Shown piece after piece: positions 37,401-45,171 of a stretch of 64,000 bases of DNA. The stretch is from Ascidiimonas meishanensis. Its GTDB lineage: Bacteria > Bacteroidota > Bacteroidia > Flavobacteriales > Flavobacteriaceae. The stretch covers positions 248,001 through 312,000 of the forward strand of contig NZ_JBBEXD010000001.1 of NCBI RefSeq assembly GCF_037782385.1, in the 5' to 3' direction. Position numbers and translations under genes: made by a program. Numbering within the stretch: position 1 is the stretch's first letter; each line of letters starts with the position of its first letter. The notes under the pieces were generated by a model that did no database searches, was not told the origin of the DNA, and saw nothing but the letters and a program-made list of their open reading frames with translations.

Positions 37401-38006
37401 TGGATATTGAACTTTAAAGTAAGAAGGTCCATATGCAGCACCAAAAGGAGATACTCCATAAGAGGTGATTTTTACATTAGAGAATTTTTCTGTTTCATAA
37501 ATTGCACCGCTTGCTCCATAGGTTCCACTTTTAAGCATTAGTCGCTGACCTTCAAAAACAAAACGGTCTGCAGTATCAAAATCTACTGGATCTATATTAT
37601 TATCATGGTGCTTAGAAGACGGTATTCTTGTAATAACAGATAAGCCGGATACGTTCCAGCCATATCCTGCAAGACCATTCCCTCCTTGACTATTGTAGAC
37701 CAGAGATAAATCTGGCTGCACTCCAGAAATACCAGGGGGCACAGTAATGGGGACGTTATAAATAGCTCCTCCAGTAAGAGAAACAGACAAGTCTCCCATA
37801 GTTTCGCTAATTTCCTCTGTACCAGAACTTCTGTTAAGCCCTTCCTGATCAGTAATACTCATTTTTTCCTGAGGAGCCCCTTGTAATTTTTCTTCTTTTT
37901 GTTCTACAGAGGTGGTTTTTATCTTTTCATAAGTGAATGTGTCCTGCGATAACGCCAAATTGGCCGTAAGCACGGCTATTAGCAATAATAGATATCTATT
38001 TTTCAT
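31485..38006 (-). CDS. SpvB/RHS-repeat giant protein with HExxH metallopeptidase tip (RHS2)
   Basis: 2173 residues, colinear with RHS1: signal peptide, SpvB N domain (VPPGISGVQPDLSLVYNSQGG), FG-GAP-like loops (GDFNGDG, GDVNADGKTD, GDYNGDGKTD, VDINGDGRTD), YD repeats and an RHS core ending in PLMYTDPSG with Asp at 1855. After a hydrophobic Gly/Ala stretch (about 1860-2010) the tip has a zinc-peptidase motif, GHEFGHIIQ, with His2116, Glu2117, His2120, and a possible third ligand in EYGAEA (Glu2156 or Glu2160). This is a predicted gluzincin-like metallopeptidase. It lies 34 bp after the T9SS-domain gene and 8 bp before its lipoprotein gene. Confidence 0.9.
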   Translation of the reverse strand: MKNRYLLLLIAVLTANLALSQDTFTYEKIKTTSVEQKEEKLQGAPQEKMSITDQEGLNRSSGTEEISETMGDLSVSLTGGAIYNVPITVPPGISGVQPDLSLVYNSQGGNGLAGYGWNVSGLSVITRIPSSKHHDNNIDPVDFDTADRFVFEGQRLMLKSGTYGASGAIYETEKFSNVKITSYGVSPFGAAYGPSYFKVQYPDGAIAYYGYTNNSRSRTDFAITYWQNPQGIRISYDYVLSDNGLRINTVKYGTRTTAAPINTVQFIYGTRKRTEHSYVGGIRFMRKNLLKEIRVTGNGASYRTYILGHNYTSLGYDRLISVTEKSGDNTLTHSPITFNYTNTTSSVSSTNLTYNLSVINLEQRNAEAIPLDITGNGKMDFAVFPKQGYGKDKFWVFKDIQSGSSNYAYQVNTGAFEALFPVSWLTHNNKLLSQQGLALVQNSGSTQVKFKVYSNGTTTPIYYQYEKAWTPPTYTTELDCWDPGIPKRVPQSYISGDFNGDGLSDVIAIGKRYTVRTCNQGFGGGGPCIDPYEKEEEDILAPTEEAYSEDNNSNRQNTVGPVRDQRIDEIDQPLAFGCCDCYSNTVTSSKVHFINLDRRVTSGFVTYAGFLSGGLKSTDRLQTGDVNADGKTDIIHITAGKITVYTLSNSNTLQQLWSYSNSSIKNDYPILSGDYNGDGKTDFMTPISNNTYTFAVFLSTGTTYYRQQVNYPFQYKPIDWNGSSATLYGYNLIPVDINGDGRTDIIDYRTVTYNSNNNGNQTVRVYNNTHTTSSIATPAFVYGGYAYKYGNLKHYPIPIFMSSSQPNSNLDFASVSHNWVSSFSFSKDHREDVLLRSIGNNGVTNSITYDALDTAERGLDNQQVYQTNTNQTYPYVNIGVARGTKVVTGLTRSASGTTTVKQAYSYYAGVSNVSGLGFMGFEGVARSNWYTSSSDRIFSISKHNPQLRGATVSDYTIPYNMNFTSIPSNYINKSTYTNSSTTLSNKVFKLSTTSVVLQNRLQGTTTTKSFIYDSYNNPTRITTSYSGSGSKVENFTYANSTGSNYYIGRTTKKIVSHTIGSNTFTTEDQFTYSGALITQRKHKGHGTNFNTEAFTYDIYGNLTRKVITPYGTPSRTLNFQYDSSGRFLTKSIDAEGLQTIFTYNSSTGSKLTERNPYGLTTTYLYDSWNRLKRATDFLGKQLNTTYAESSNLYTVTTTGSNGSGEIVKYDRLKRKSEVWKKDVMGQWVKTRYLYDKFSRVYKQSEPYTGSSPSQWNETQYDFYGRIIRTIAYTGKTTNITYSGLYVTVNDGTKSVTTRKDGMGNVISVQDPGGTVTYTYYGNGNLKTTNYGGLTTTITQDGWGRKTRLSDPTAGIHDYQYNGFGETTKEITPKGTTTNTYNSLGRLTKRVISGDHTNMTVNYSYNSATKLPSYTSMTSSDGNNSNYTYTYDSYKRISTITENNPYARFIKRYTYDSHGQPYTEESEARYLSNNKVSIKKIRNYYTYGQLRGIKDHSTGASLWTVTGQNARGQVTNSSAGTGLVTKATFNSYGYFTKIDVDKVTIGNPGTTTHLMDLTYNFNTQRGTLTSRTNSMFGWNENFSYDSQDRLTAFNDSSGSKSQAYDTKGRITTASRLGTFSYSGNAYEPYQLSLNSAGQSHYNNYTRQQVSYNAFRKPFEITEHGKDKVTFQYNALFKRSNMFYGGLQTDKLQRRYRKHYSMDGSMEITYDKNTGKTSFVTYLGGDGYTANVIWHSSQTSSATNNYYYLHRDYQGSIMAITDTNGVVKEKRHFDAWGNIVKLTNGSGSNLNAFTITDRGYTGHEHIKSVGLVNMNARMYDPTLHRFLGPDNYIQDPFSSQNYNRYGYVLNNPLMYTDPSGNFAFLAFLGAVLYGALVGAAVAAVTYTAISLITGTFSLSGLGNAVLMGAVGGAISGGLSSLGSQLISSSSAFVQSGTMNMLSEVASQVGTSLAFGEDVTFGTILGSFAGGFAGAKLGNWSGVKGGWFKNAAFEVGFNSFKGAVRGGVNGFVGALIDGENAIDGLKTGAKNGAMGAAVQSIGMIGLFGATYKPSDQQLKYVKLMSAKYGVSYKDVAYRKGGAYQGVWNLLTKGQGGREVVWGRSIVTFGNKTTAGTMGHEFGHIIQSMKLVGWADFQATGIFEQFFIGPRAYSTPGFQEYGAEALVNSVGGRSHGH

Positions 38007-38040
38007 TGTTTAATTGGTTATGTAGATGATTGGTTGTAAT

Positions 38041-38496
38041 CTATTTTTTTATAATCTTATAACTTTCTGTGCTTCCATCGGCAAAATTCACCAGCAACAG
38101 ATAAAATCCAGAAGGATAACTCCCAAAATTAAATTCTGTGCTATTCATTTCATCAGAAATATCCAACGTAGACAAAAGTCTATTTCCATTGCCAAAAAGC
38201 GTAATTTGTTTCACGGGGTTTTTAGCATGATAAATCCATTCTACGTTGAGAATATCGGTTACCGGGTTAGGTGCTGCTAAAAACCTATCTTTTGAGAGGT
38301 TTTTAGAAGTTACATCTTCAATAACTGCGGGTAAGGAGTCTTTTGCAGCGTCTATACTTACTGCACTGCAATTCAAACAAATGCGATCTCGAAGTGTTTG
38401 ATTTCCAGAGGTGTCATAATTAAAGACTAATTTGTCTTGTGCGTATACCATAAAAGTAAATAGACACAATACTGTACTTAGTAGTTTTAATTTCAT
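38041..38496 (-). CDS. Small secreted protein with T9SS type A sorting domain and a YD-like motif
   Basis: 151 residues. Signal peptide (LLSTVLCLFTFMVYAQ), then FNYDTSGNQTLRDR, which reads like one YD repeat of an RHS protein, two cysteines (CLNC), a short linker, and a C-terminal T9SS type A sorting domain at about 75-151 (APNPVTDILNVEW, then LDISDEMNSTEFNFGSYPSGFYLLLV). The sorting domain directs secretion through the outer membrane by T9SS, and substrates are usually cleaved there and attached to the surface. It is the first gene of the RHS cluster and is probably co-transcribed with RHS2. It may be an anchor or adaptor for the RHS proteins, which lack such a domain. Confidence 0.85.
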   Translation of the reverse strand: MKLKLLSTVLCLFTFMVYAQDKLVFNYDTSGNQTLRDRICLNCSAVSIDAAKDSLPAVIEDVTSKNLSKDRFLAAPNPVTDILNVEWIYHAKNPVKQITLFGNGNRLLSTLDISDEMNSTEFNFGSYPSGFYLLLVNFADGSTESYKIIKK

Positions 38497-38680
38497 TGGT
38501 TGCTATTAATTGGTTGGCTATGTACTAAGGTCTTTGCTAAGTATATGTTTAATTCTTATAATTGGTGTAAAGAAAATAAACAGTAAAACTTAAACATGTA
38601 TGGCTCTATATTTGTTTTCTAAATCATAGGTTTCATGAATTTGTATTGAAATTCTTAAATAAATGTGAAAAAAACAAAAA

Positions 38681-38714
38681 AAACTGCCCTGAATTCATGA
38701 ATTCAGGGCAGTTT
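38681..38714 (-). terminator. Rho-independent terminator, 34-bp perfect palindrome
   Basis: Positions 38681-38714 are their own reverse complement. On the minus strand the stem is followed by a run of eight T, a G and a further T-run. It lies 30 bp beyond the stop of the DPP III-family gene. The EcoRI-like GAATTC occurs twice near the centre as part of the palindrome. Confidence 0.9.
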
Positions 38715-38743
38715 TAATAATCGATCTCCATGTAGCTATCGTC

Positions 38744-40789
38744 TTACTTCAAAAAACCGAAGCGTCTTGAATAATCTAACATTTGAAATTCAAAATTTAT
38801 AGGCTGCTTTACTTCTATAGATTTAATATTTCCGTTTTCATCCATCTCAGGAACTAAAACCGGATTGACAAAACCGCTATATGGTGCAGATGTGAATTGT
38901 TTATTTCTTTCTAATACTTCTTTATGAAGTGCTTGATCTACTTTTACACCATATCCTTCCACAAGTGCTTGTGCCGCTTCATAATCTCCTTCAGACTTAA
39001 TGCGTTGTGTCTCTTTTAGTAATTCACCGAACAAAGTTCTCAAACGCTCATAATCATTTATTTTAAAATATGTTTTTCCTTCTTTTTGAATTTTTTCTAT
39101 TACATTTTCATCCGCACCTTTTTCAAAAACCCAAGCAGATACCCACTGCCTGTTCCGCATATGAGACTCTTCTACATCTGCTCCTAATTCTAGCCTAATT
39201 AATTGTGTTATTAGTCCATTTCGGATATAATTATTGTAAGCCGTAATCCCAAGCTTTTGCGCATCATCTACCAATCCTAATTCCTCTAACTTAGCATCCA
39301 TTAGGTAATAAAGCCCCACCAAATCTGCTCTCCCCTCTTCTAAGGTTGAAGAATAATTTTTAAGGGTTTCTTTGGTTTCTCCCACTCCCGGGTTCAATTT
39401 GCCCGAGGCATGCCCTATTACTTCATGAAGCGCTGTGTGCAATTTTGAAGATAATTGCCCATATTTTTTATTTAACTCTAACTCTTCCTCGCTATACGCA
39501 AATTCAGCAGTTCTGCCTGTATTTCCTGCATTGTTGTAAGCATCAATTATATTACCTAGAGATACTGATTTAGAACCAACTGCAGCCCTAATCCAATTCG
39601 CATTAGGTAAATTTACTCCTATAGGTGTACTTGGAGAAGCATCTCCTGCTTCTCCTGCTACCGTAACTACCTTATAACTTACACCTACCACATTTTCTTT
39701 CTTATGTGCTGGCATAATGGTAGAATTGTCTTCAAACCATTGCGCGTTTTCAGAAAGAACAGACATTTTATCAGACATATCAAAATCTTTTATCTGAACA
39801 ATGTTTTCATAAGAACCTTTGTATCCTAATGGGTCGTTGTAGACCTCTATAAAGCTATTGATGTAGTCAATATTCCCTTCTGTTGCAGCAGTCCATGCCA
39901 CATTGTAATCATCCCACACTTGTAAATCACCTGTTTTATAATATTCAATTAATAAACCTAACGCTTTTTGTTGGGGTTCGTTTTCTGCAACACCCTGAGC
40001 CTTTTCAAGCCACTTAACAATTTCATCTATAGCAGCTCCGTAAAGGCCACCAGATCTATAAACTTGTTCCTTAATTTCCCCATTTTCCTTTATAAGTTTA
40101 GAATTTAGACCGTAAGAAAGCGGTTTATCTGGATTTGGAGATACTTTTGACTTGTAAAAATTAGCCACATCTTCATTGGTAATGTTTGGTCCATAAAAGT
40201 TAACCGCAGACAATGCCACATTATCAACTCCTTTAGCCTGATTGACTTTTTTTACATCCACATCATTAAAAAGTACTTCAAAAGCTTCTCCTTCTAATTT
40301 GACACCAGTTTCATTTAATAAATTGCTAAGATAATCTGAACTGAATTCTGGCTTGATCTTGTCATTTGAATAATGATGATGTATCCCATTTGAAAACCAA
40401 AAACGCTTTAGATAGGTTTCAAAGGCTTTCCAATTGTTATTAGTTTTATCCCCTTTATATACCGTATAAACACTTTCTAAAGCATTTCTTATTTCAAGAT
40501 TATGTCGGTAATTCTGATCATACATAATATCTCTCCCGCTAAGACCTGCTTGAACAAGGTAGTAAACCAGTTTTTGCTCTTTTAGTGTCAATTTTTCCCA
40601 TCCTGGAATTTGGTAACGCAAAATTCGTATATCCGCAAATTGATCTACGGTATAATCTTTTAATTTTCCATTCTTAATAGCCGCGAACTCCACCAATGTT
40701 TCTTCACCTTTAGTGGGTTCCTTTTTTTCAGCACATGCAAAAAATAGCAACGCTATCCATAATAATGTTAAATACTTTGTAGTTTTCAT
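38744..40789 (-). CDS. M49 dipeptidyl-peptidase III family zinc peptidase, lipoprotein
   Basis: 681 residues. The signal LLWIALLFFAC has a lipobox-like FFAC, so it is probably a lipid-anchored envelope protein. The M49 motifs are present: HEVIGHASGK (HExxGH zinc and catalytic site, near residue 455) and EEGRADLVGLY (the downstream Glu ligand). DPP III enzymes remove dipeptides from the N termini of short peptides. Bacteroidetes versions are of this length and are often misnamed dihydrofolate reductase. It has its own promoter (40816-40844) and terminator (38681-38714), so it is a single-gene unit. Confidence 0.9.
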   Translation of the reverse strand: MKTTKYLTLLWIALLFFACAEKKEPTKGEETLVEFAAIKNGKLKDYTVDQFADIRILRYQIPGWEKLTLKEQKLVYYLVQAGLSGRDIMYDQNYRHNLEIRNALESVYTVYKGDKTNNNWKAFETYLKRFWFSNGIHHHYSNDKIKPEFSSDYLSNLLNETGVKLEGEAFEVLFNDVDVKKVNQAKGVDNVALSAVNFYGPNITNEDVANFYKSKVSPNPDKPLSYGLNSKLIKENGEIKEQVYRSGGLYGAAIDEIVKWLEKAQGVAENEPQQKALGLLIEYYKTGDLQVWDDYNVAWTAATEGNIDYINSFIEVYNDPLGYKGSYENIVQIKDFDMSDKMSVLSENAQWFEDNSTIMPAHKKENVVGVSYKVVTVAGEAGDASPSTPIGVNLPNANWIRAAVGSKSVSLGNIIDAYNNAGNTGRTAEFAYSEEELELNKKYGQLSSKLHTALHEVIGHASGKLNPGVGETKETLKNYSSTLEEGRADLVGLYYLMDAKLEELGLVDDAQKLGITAYNNYIRNGLITQLIRLELGADVEESHMRNRQWVSAWVFEKGADENVIEKIQKEGKTYFKINDYERLRTLFGELLKETQRIKSEGDYEAAQALVEGYGVKVDQALHKEVLERNKQFTSAPYSGFVNPVLVPEMDENGNIKSIEVKQPINFEFQMLDYSRRFGFLK

Positions 40790-40815
40790 GCTTTAAATTC
40801 GTTTTTTAGTAATTG

Positions 40816-40844
40816 CAAATGTAATTAATTTAGAAATCTTCAAA
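40816..40844 (-). promoter_or_regulatory. Bacteroidetes-type promoter of the DPP III gene
   Basis: On the minus strand TTTG (40844-40841), 17 bp, then TACATTTG (40823-40816), matching both the -33 TTTG and -7 TAnnTTTG elements exactly. The start codon at 40789 leaves a leader of about 20 nt. Confidence 0.6.
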
Positions 40845-40897
40845 ATAACTAAAGAAAGTTAATAACCTTCACCTTATTAGGTCAATAAAAAATCAAT

Positions 40898-42133
40898 ATG
40901 AAAAAAATACTTATTGTAGGGTTTGTTTGGCCAGAACCAAATTCTTCTGCAGCTGGCAGACATATGATGAACCTTATCCTTTTCTTTAAAGAAATGCTAT
41001 ATCAGGTAACCTTTGTTACAACAGCGAAACATTCAGATTTTATGGCGGATCTTTCAGGATTAGATGTTCAAACTAAAGTTATAAAGCTCAATGATTCTTC
41101 TTTTGATGATTTTGCGATGGAGCTAAATCCGCATATTGTTCTTTTTGACAGGTATATGACGGAAGAGCAATTTGGTTGGCGAATTGCTAAGAATTGTCCT
41201 AACGCCATTAGAATCTTAGACACCGAAGATCTTCACTTTTTAAGAAATGCCAGAGAAACCTCTATAGAACAAAACGGAACTCTTGAAAATGTCCATTTAA
41301 TTACTGATTTGGCTAAGCGAGAAATTGCAAGTATCTACCGCTGTGATTTAACGCTCGTTATTGCTGAATATGAAATGGAACTGCTTAAATCAGAATTTAA
41401 TATTCCAGAATACTTACTGGTATATTTCCCGCTTATCTCAAGTAATACAAGGAATTCATCAATTTTTAAATCAAAAACATTTGAAGAAAGAAGACATTTT
41501 ATATCCATTGGAAATTTTAGACATGCACCAAATAAAGATGCCGTTCTAATCTTAAAAAATCAGATTTGGAATCAGATTAGAAAACAACTTCCACAAGCTG
41601 AACTGCACATTTATGGGGCTTATTGCAATGAAGCAATATATGTTTTAAATAATAAAAAGGAAGGGTTTATTGTAAAAGGAAGAGCTAAAAGTGTGCAAGA
41701 AATAATGCAAAATGCTAGAGTTTATTTGGCTCCTTTAAGATTTGGCGCTGGTATTAAAGGTAAATTATTAGATGCTATGGATTATGATTTACCTGGTATT
41801 ACAACTTCCATAGGCGCTGAGAGTATGCAAGGCTCTTTTGATTGGAATGGTGCTATTCATGACGATTTTGATGCATTTGCTACTGCTGCAATTAATTTAT
41901 ATCAAGATGAAAATCTTTGGAATAAATGTGTTAAAAATGGTCGTATTCTTAGACAAAACAGATTCGATAAATTTAACGCATTTCAAAGATTGGCTGCTGC
42001 TATAGAACGTATAACTGTTGATCTTTCATCACAGCGCAAAAAGAACTTTACTGGTGCAATGCTTATGCATCACACCTTACAAAGTTCTAGGTATCTATCA
42101 AAGTATATTGAATTAAAAAATAAGAAAGAATAA
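40898..42133 (+). CDS. Glycosyltransferase family 4-like protein
   Basis: 411 residues, GT-B fold. The N-terminal half starts KKILIVGFVWPEPNSSAAGRHM, with the donor/acceptor cleft glycine-rich turn. The C-terminal half has SIGNFRHAPNKDAV, LHIYGAYC, GFIVKGRAKSVQEIMQNARVYLAPLRFGAGIKGKLLDAM, then PGITTSIGAE, the nucleotide-sugar-binding E-x7-E-like region of GT4. The donor and acceptor are unknown. It is convergent with glgC (7 bp between stops), but that alone does not link it to glycogen. Confidence 0.82.
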   Translation: MKKILIVGFVWPEPNSSAAGRHMMNLILFFKEMLYQVTFVTTAKHSDFMADLSGLDVQTKVIKLNDSSFDDFAMELNPHIVLFDRYMTEEQFGWRIAKNCPNAIRILDTEDLHFLRNARETSIEQNGTLENVHLITDLAKREIASIYRCDLTLVIAEYEMELLKSEFNIPEYLLVYFPLISSNTRNSSIFKSKTFEERRHFISIGNFRHAPNKDAVLILKNQIWNQIRKQLPQAELHIYGAYCNEAIYVLNNKKEGFIVKGRAKSVQEIMQNARVYLAPLRFGAGIKGKLLDAMDYDLPGITTSIGAESMQGSFDWNGAIHDDFDAFATAAINLYQDENLWNKCVKNGRILRQNRFDKFNAFQRLAAAIERITVDLSSQRKKNFTGAMLMHHTLQSSRYLSKYIELKNKKE

Positions 42134-42140
42134 AACCTTC

Positions 42141-43409
42141 CTATACTTTAAATCCATGTGGAATTACTGCTCCTTTTTTAATTACTACGATGCCGTCCTT
42201 AATGGTGTACAATTCATTATCTTCAAAAGTTTTATGGGGTCCTCCTTCAATTCGCACATCGTTACCAATACAGCAATTTTTATCTAAAATTACATTGTTG
42301 AGATAGCAATGTTCTCCTATACCCATTGGTATTTTTAAAGGATTAGATGCTTGCAGCTCTTCTATCTGCTGATAATTATCACAACCCATCATATATGAAT
42401 TGCTTATAGTAGTTCCCTTCCCTATTCTTGATCTAATACCAATAACAGATCGCTCAATGCGACTTGCATGAATAATGCATCCCTCTGCAATCAATGCTTT
42501 TTCTAATGTTGTTCCCGCAATTTTTGAAGGGGGAAGCATTCTAGCATGTGTAAATATTCTCCTTGATTCATTAAAAAGATTGAATGCTGGCAAATCATCC
42601 GTAAGCCCGAGGTTTGCTGCAAAAAATGAATCAATATTTCCAATATCCGTCCAATAACCTTCATATTGATAACTAACTACTTTATGCGTATCAATAGATT
42701 GTGGAATAATCTCTTTTCCGAAATCCATTGTATCTGGATTCTTCATTAAATCAACCAGTAAATCTTTATTAAAGATATAAATTCCCATGGAGGCAAGATA
42801 ATGCCGTTCTTGGTTTTTCATTTCCTTGCTTACATCCGATTTCCATTTTGGTAATTCTTCTGCTGAAGGCTTTTCAACAAAAGAAGTTATACGCTGTTCC
42901 TCGTTTGTTTTAAGTATTCCAAATCCAGAGGCATCTTTGGCGTTTACGGGAAGTGTAGCTATTGAAATCTTCGCATCATTTTCAATATGTTGTGATAGCA
43001 TGTGATTAAAATCCATCTCATAAAGTTGATCTCCAGACAAAATGAGGGCATATTTGAAATCATGATTAAGGAAATGCTGCATACATTTTCTTACCGCATC
43101 TGCTGTACCTTGAAACCAATTTGTATTCTCCGGCGTTTGTTCTGCTGCTAGAATATCAACAAAAGCACGACTAAAAAAACTAAAATGATAGGTGTTCTTA
43201 ATATGTTTATTTAACGATGCCGAATTAAACTGTGTAAGCACATACATTCGGGAGATATTAGAATTCATACAGTTAGAAATAGGAATATCTACCAAACGGT
43301 ATTTTCCAGCTATGGGCACTGCTGGCTTAGATCTTGTGCTTGTAAGAGGGGCTAGTCTAGACCCTTGTCCTCCACCTAAAATTATTGCTAAAACACTGTC
43401 GTCACTCAT
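42141..43409 (-). CDS. glgC: Glucose-1-phosphate adenylyltransferase GlgC
   Basis: 422 residues. N-terminal nucleotidyltransferase with AIILGGGQGSRLAPLTSTRSKPAVPIAGKYRLVDIPISNCMNS, LILSGDQLYEMDF, SFVEKPSAEELP and YWTDIGNIDSF; C-terminal left-handed beta-helix (IERSVIGIRSRIGKGTTISNSYMMG). It makes ADP-glucose, the committed step of bacterial glycogen synthesis. The start codon overlaps the glgA stop (TAATG), so the two are an operon. No branching enzyme gene is in the window. Confidence 0.95.
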   Translation of the reverse strand: MSDDSVLAIILGGGQGSRLAPLTSTRSKPAVPIAGKYRLVDIPISNCMNSNISRMYVLTQFNSASLNKHIKNTYHFSFFSRAFVDILAAEQTPENTNWFQGTADAVRKCMQHFLNHDFKYALILSGDQLYEMDFNHMLSQHIENDAKISIATLPVNAKDASGFGILKTNEEQRITSFVEKPSAEELPKWKSDVSKEMKNQERHYLASMGIYIFNKDLLVDLMKNPDTMDFGKEIIPQSIDTHKVVSYQYEGYWTDIGNIDSFFAANLGLTDDLPAFNLFNESRRIFTHARMLPPSKIAGTTLEKALIAEGCIIHASRIERSVIGIRSRIGKGTTISNSYMMGCDNYQQIEELQASNPLKIPMGIGEHCYLNNVILDKNCCIGNDVRIEGGPHKTFEDNELYTIKDGIVVIKKGAVIPHGFKV

Positions 43410-44830
43410 TATTTATTTTTTATTGATTGGTATAAATTTATATAATCTGATGCCGTATGATCCCAGGAATGATCAATGGACATAATTCTTTGTTGAATTG
43501 ATTTCATTTCTGCTATGTCTGCACTTAATTTTACTGCCCTTGCCATTGAATAGGTTGCATCCCATACCGTATTCTGATTATGGCAAATTCCAAAGCCACC
43601 AGTTTCTCCCAGATCTATTACGGTATCTTTTAACCCCCCTGTTCTTCTTACTATAGGAATAGTGCCATACCTAAGTGCATACATTTGATTGAGTCCGCAA
43701 GGTTCTACCCTAGATGGCATTAACAAAAAGTCTGCACCTGCATACATGATATGAGAAAGTTCTTCATTGTATCCAATATACGTATTATAGTTACCTTGAA
43801 ACTTTCCTTTGAGGTTTTCAAGATCGTTTTCTATTCTTTTATCTCCAGATCCCAAAACAAGGAGATTCATTTTATTTCTAAATCTGTTTAAGGATTCGTA
43901 GATAATGCCCGATAAGAGGTCTGCACCCTTTTCGTAAACGAGTCTGCCTATAAAAACAAAAAGGGGAAGGTCTAAATTGAGGTTAAACTTCTCACAAAGA
44001 AATTTTTTATTTGCTTTCTTTCCGTTTTCCATGGTTTCTTTTGAGTACTGTTTAACCAGCATTGAATCTGTTTCTGGATTCCAAACCTCAAAATCAATGC
44101 CGTTCAATATTCCATGGCTTTTAGCTGCTTCATTTCTCAATAAAGATTCTAAACCACCCGCAGATTGTGCAAGTTCTGTAAGATATGTTTTAGATACTGT
44201 GGTAACTTTCCAAGCTGTTTTAATAGCTGTTGCTAAAGAGTTAATACTGCCGTTCCAATCTAGTAAGCCGCTACTATTATGATCAAAATCGGGCAAATAA
44301 TGTAACTTATCATAGCCAAAATCACCTTGATATTGCGCATTATGAATACTAAATACGGTAGGAATAGCAGCCAACTTTTTATAATTAAAGCTCTGAGAAA
44401 GCATAAAAGGTATTAATCCTGTATGGTGATCATGGCAATGCACTATATCTGGTAAAGAAGTTGAACTGGCAAGCCATTGCAGTACTACTTTTTGGAAAGC
44501 GATAAATCTTTCTATATCGTCCCCATAAGAGTAAATTTGAGGACGATCTAACAAGCCGTCAATTTTTACTAGAATTACCTCAAAATCTAGATTTGGCTCC
44601 TTTATTTGAAGGAGACTATACGAATATTCATGAGGTCCTAGCCAAACTGAACCGGCACCTACACTTTTTAAAATGGCTTTTTCAATAAATTTGGTTTCAT
44701 AATATGGCATCATCACAATTGCTTGATGCCCTAAATTATTTTGGTACTTAGGCAAAGCACCTACCACATCAGCCAATCCACCCGCCTTCGCCAGAGGGTA
44801 ACATTCAGCACTAACATGAAGTATTCGCAT
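43409..44830 (-). CDS. glgA: Glycogen synthase GlgA
   Basis: 473 residues, normal GT5 length. The ADP-glucose-binding AKAGGLADVVGALPKY is at about 15-30 (KxGGL motif), with HCHDHHTGLIPF, NGIDFEVWNPETD, VFIGRLVYEKGADLL and LMPSRVEPCGLNQMYALRYGTIPIVRRTGGLKDTV. It extends alpha-1,4-glucan from ADP-glucose supplied by GlgC. First gene of glgA-glgC; the 60 bp upstream are A+T-rich without an obvious promoter match. Confidence 0.95.
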   Translation of the reverse strand: MRILHVSAECYPLAKAGGLADVVGALPKYQNNLGHQAIVMMPYYETKFIEKAILKSVGAGSVWLGPHEYSYSLLQIKEPNLDFEVILVKIDGLLDRPQIYSYGDDIERFIAFQKVVLQWLASSTSLPDIVHCHDHHTGLIPFMLSQSFNYKKLAAIPTVFSIHNAQYQGDFGYDKLHYLPDFDHNSSGLLDWNGSINSLATAIKTAWKVTTVSKTYLTELAQSAGGLESLLRNEAAKSHGILNGIDFEVWNPETDSMLVKQYSKETMENGKKANKKFLCEKFNLNLDLPLFVFIGRLVYEKGADLLSGIIYESLNRFRNKMNLLVLGSGDKRIENDLENLKGKFQGNYNTYIGYNEELSHIMYAGADFLLMPSRVEPCGLNQMYALRYGTIPIVRRTGGLKDTVIDLGETGGFGICHNQNTVWDATYSMARAVKLSADIAEMKSIQQRIMSIDHSWDHTASDYINLYQSIKNK

Positions 44831-44886
44831 AAAAAATGTTTAAATAGAAACAATATTTAAATATACCCATTTCTTTATAACCCTAA

Positions 44887-44919
44887 AATAAAAAAACCTC
44901 ATAATATTTGATTATGAAG
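44887..44919 (-). terminator. Rho-independent terminator of the peptide array
   Basis: On the minus strand arms 44919-44911 and 44905-44897 form a 9-bp stem (one G:T) with a 5-nt loop, followed by TTTTTTTATTTT. It lies 37 bp beyond the stop of the last peptide gene and before glgA. Confidence 0.75.
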
Positions 44920-44955
44920 CTCTTTATTTGGGTATTCTTTTAACTTAATTATTTA

Positions 44956-45155
44956 CTAATTGGTACCTAGAAAAGATCCAAGTGAATAATCGCATTGTAC
45001 AACACAGGACATCACACCGTACAATGAATAACCACAAGCTAGATAGGTATTGGGAAGATACGATGTACCTCCTTTTAATTCACCCTTCATCTTATTCAAT
45101 TTGCTAATGGTTTTTTCATTTTTAGTTAATTTAGATCGTTTGAGGATTTTTGCAT
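44956..45155 (-). pseudogene. Lanthipeptide-like precursor A, frameshifted in the leader
   Basis: The ATG at 45155 opens only MQKSSNDLN before a stop. In the next frame, from codon 3 on, the sequence reads ILKRSKLTKNEKTISKLN, then KMKGELKGG and a core TSYLPNTYLACGYSLYGV with three cysteines in all, ending at 44956. Adding one A to the five-A run after ATGC restores a single 66-residue precursor with the same leader layout as the intact neighbours. The 200-nt span is 3n+2. No alternative start is in frame before the leader. Confidence 0.7.
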
Positions 45156-45171
45156 AAGTTAAGAGACTTTA

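Noticed and set aside
43977..44282. Plus-strand open frame of 101 codons
   Set aside because: Antisense shadow inside glgA; no recognisable domain.
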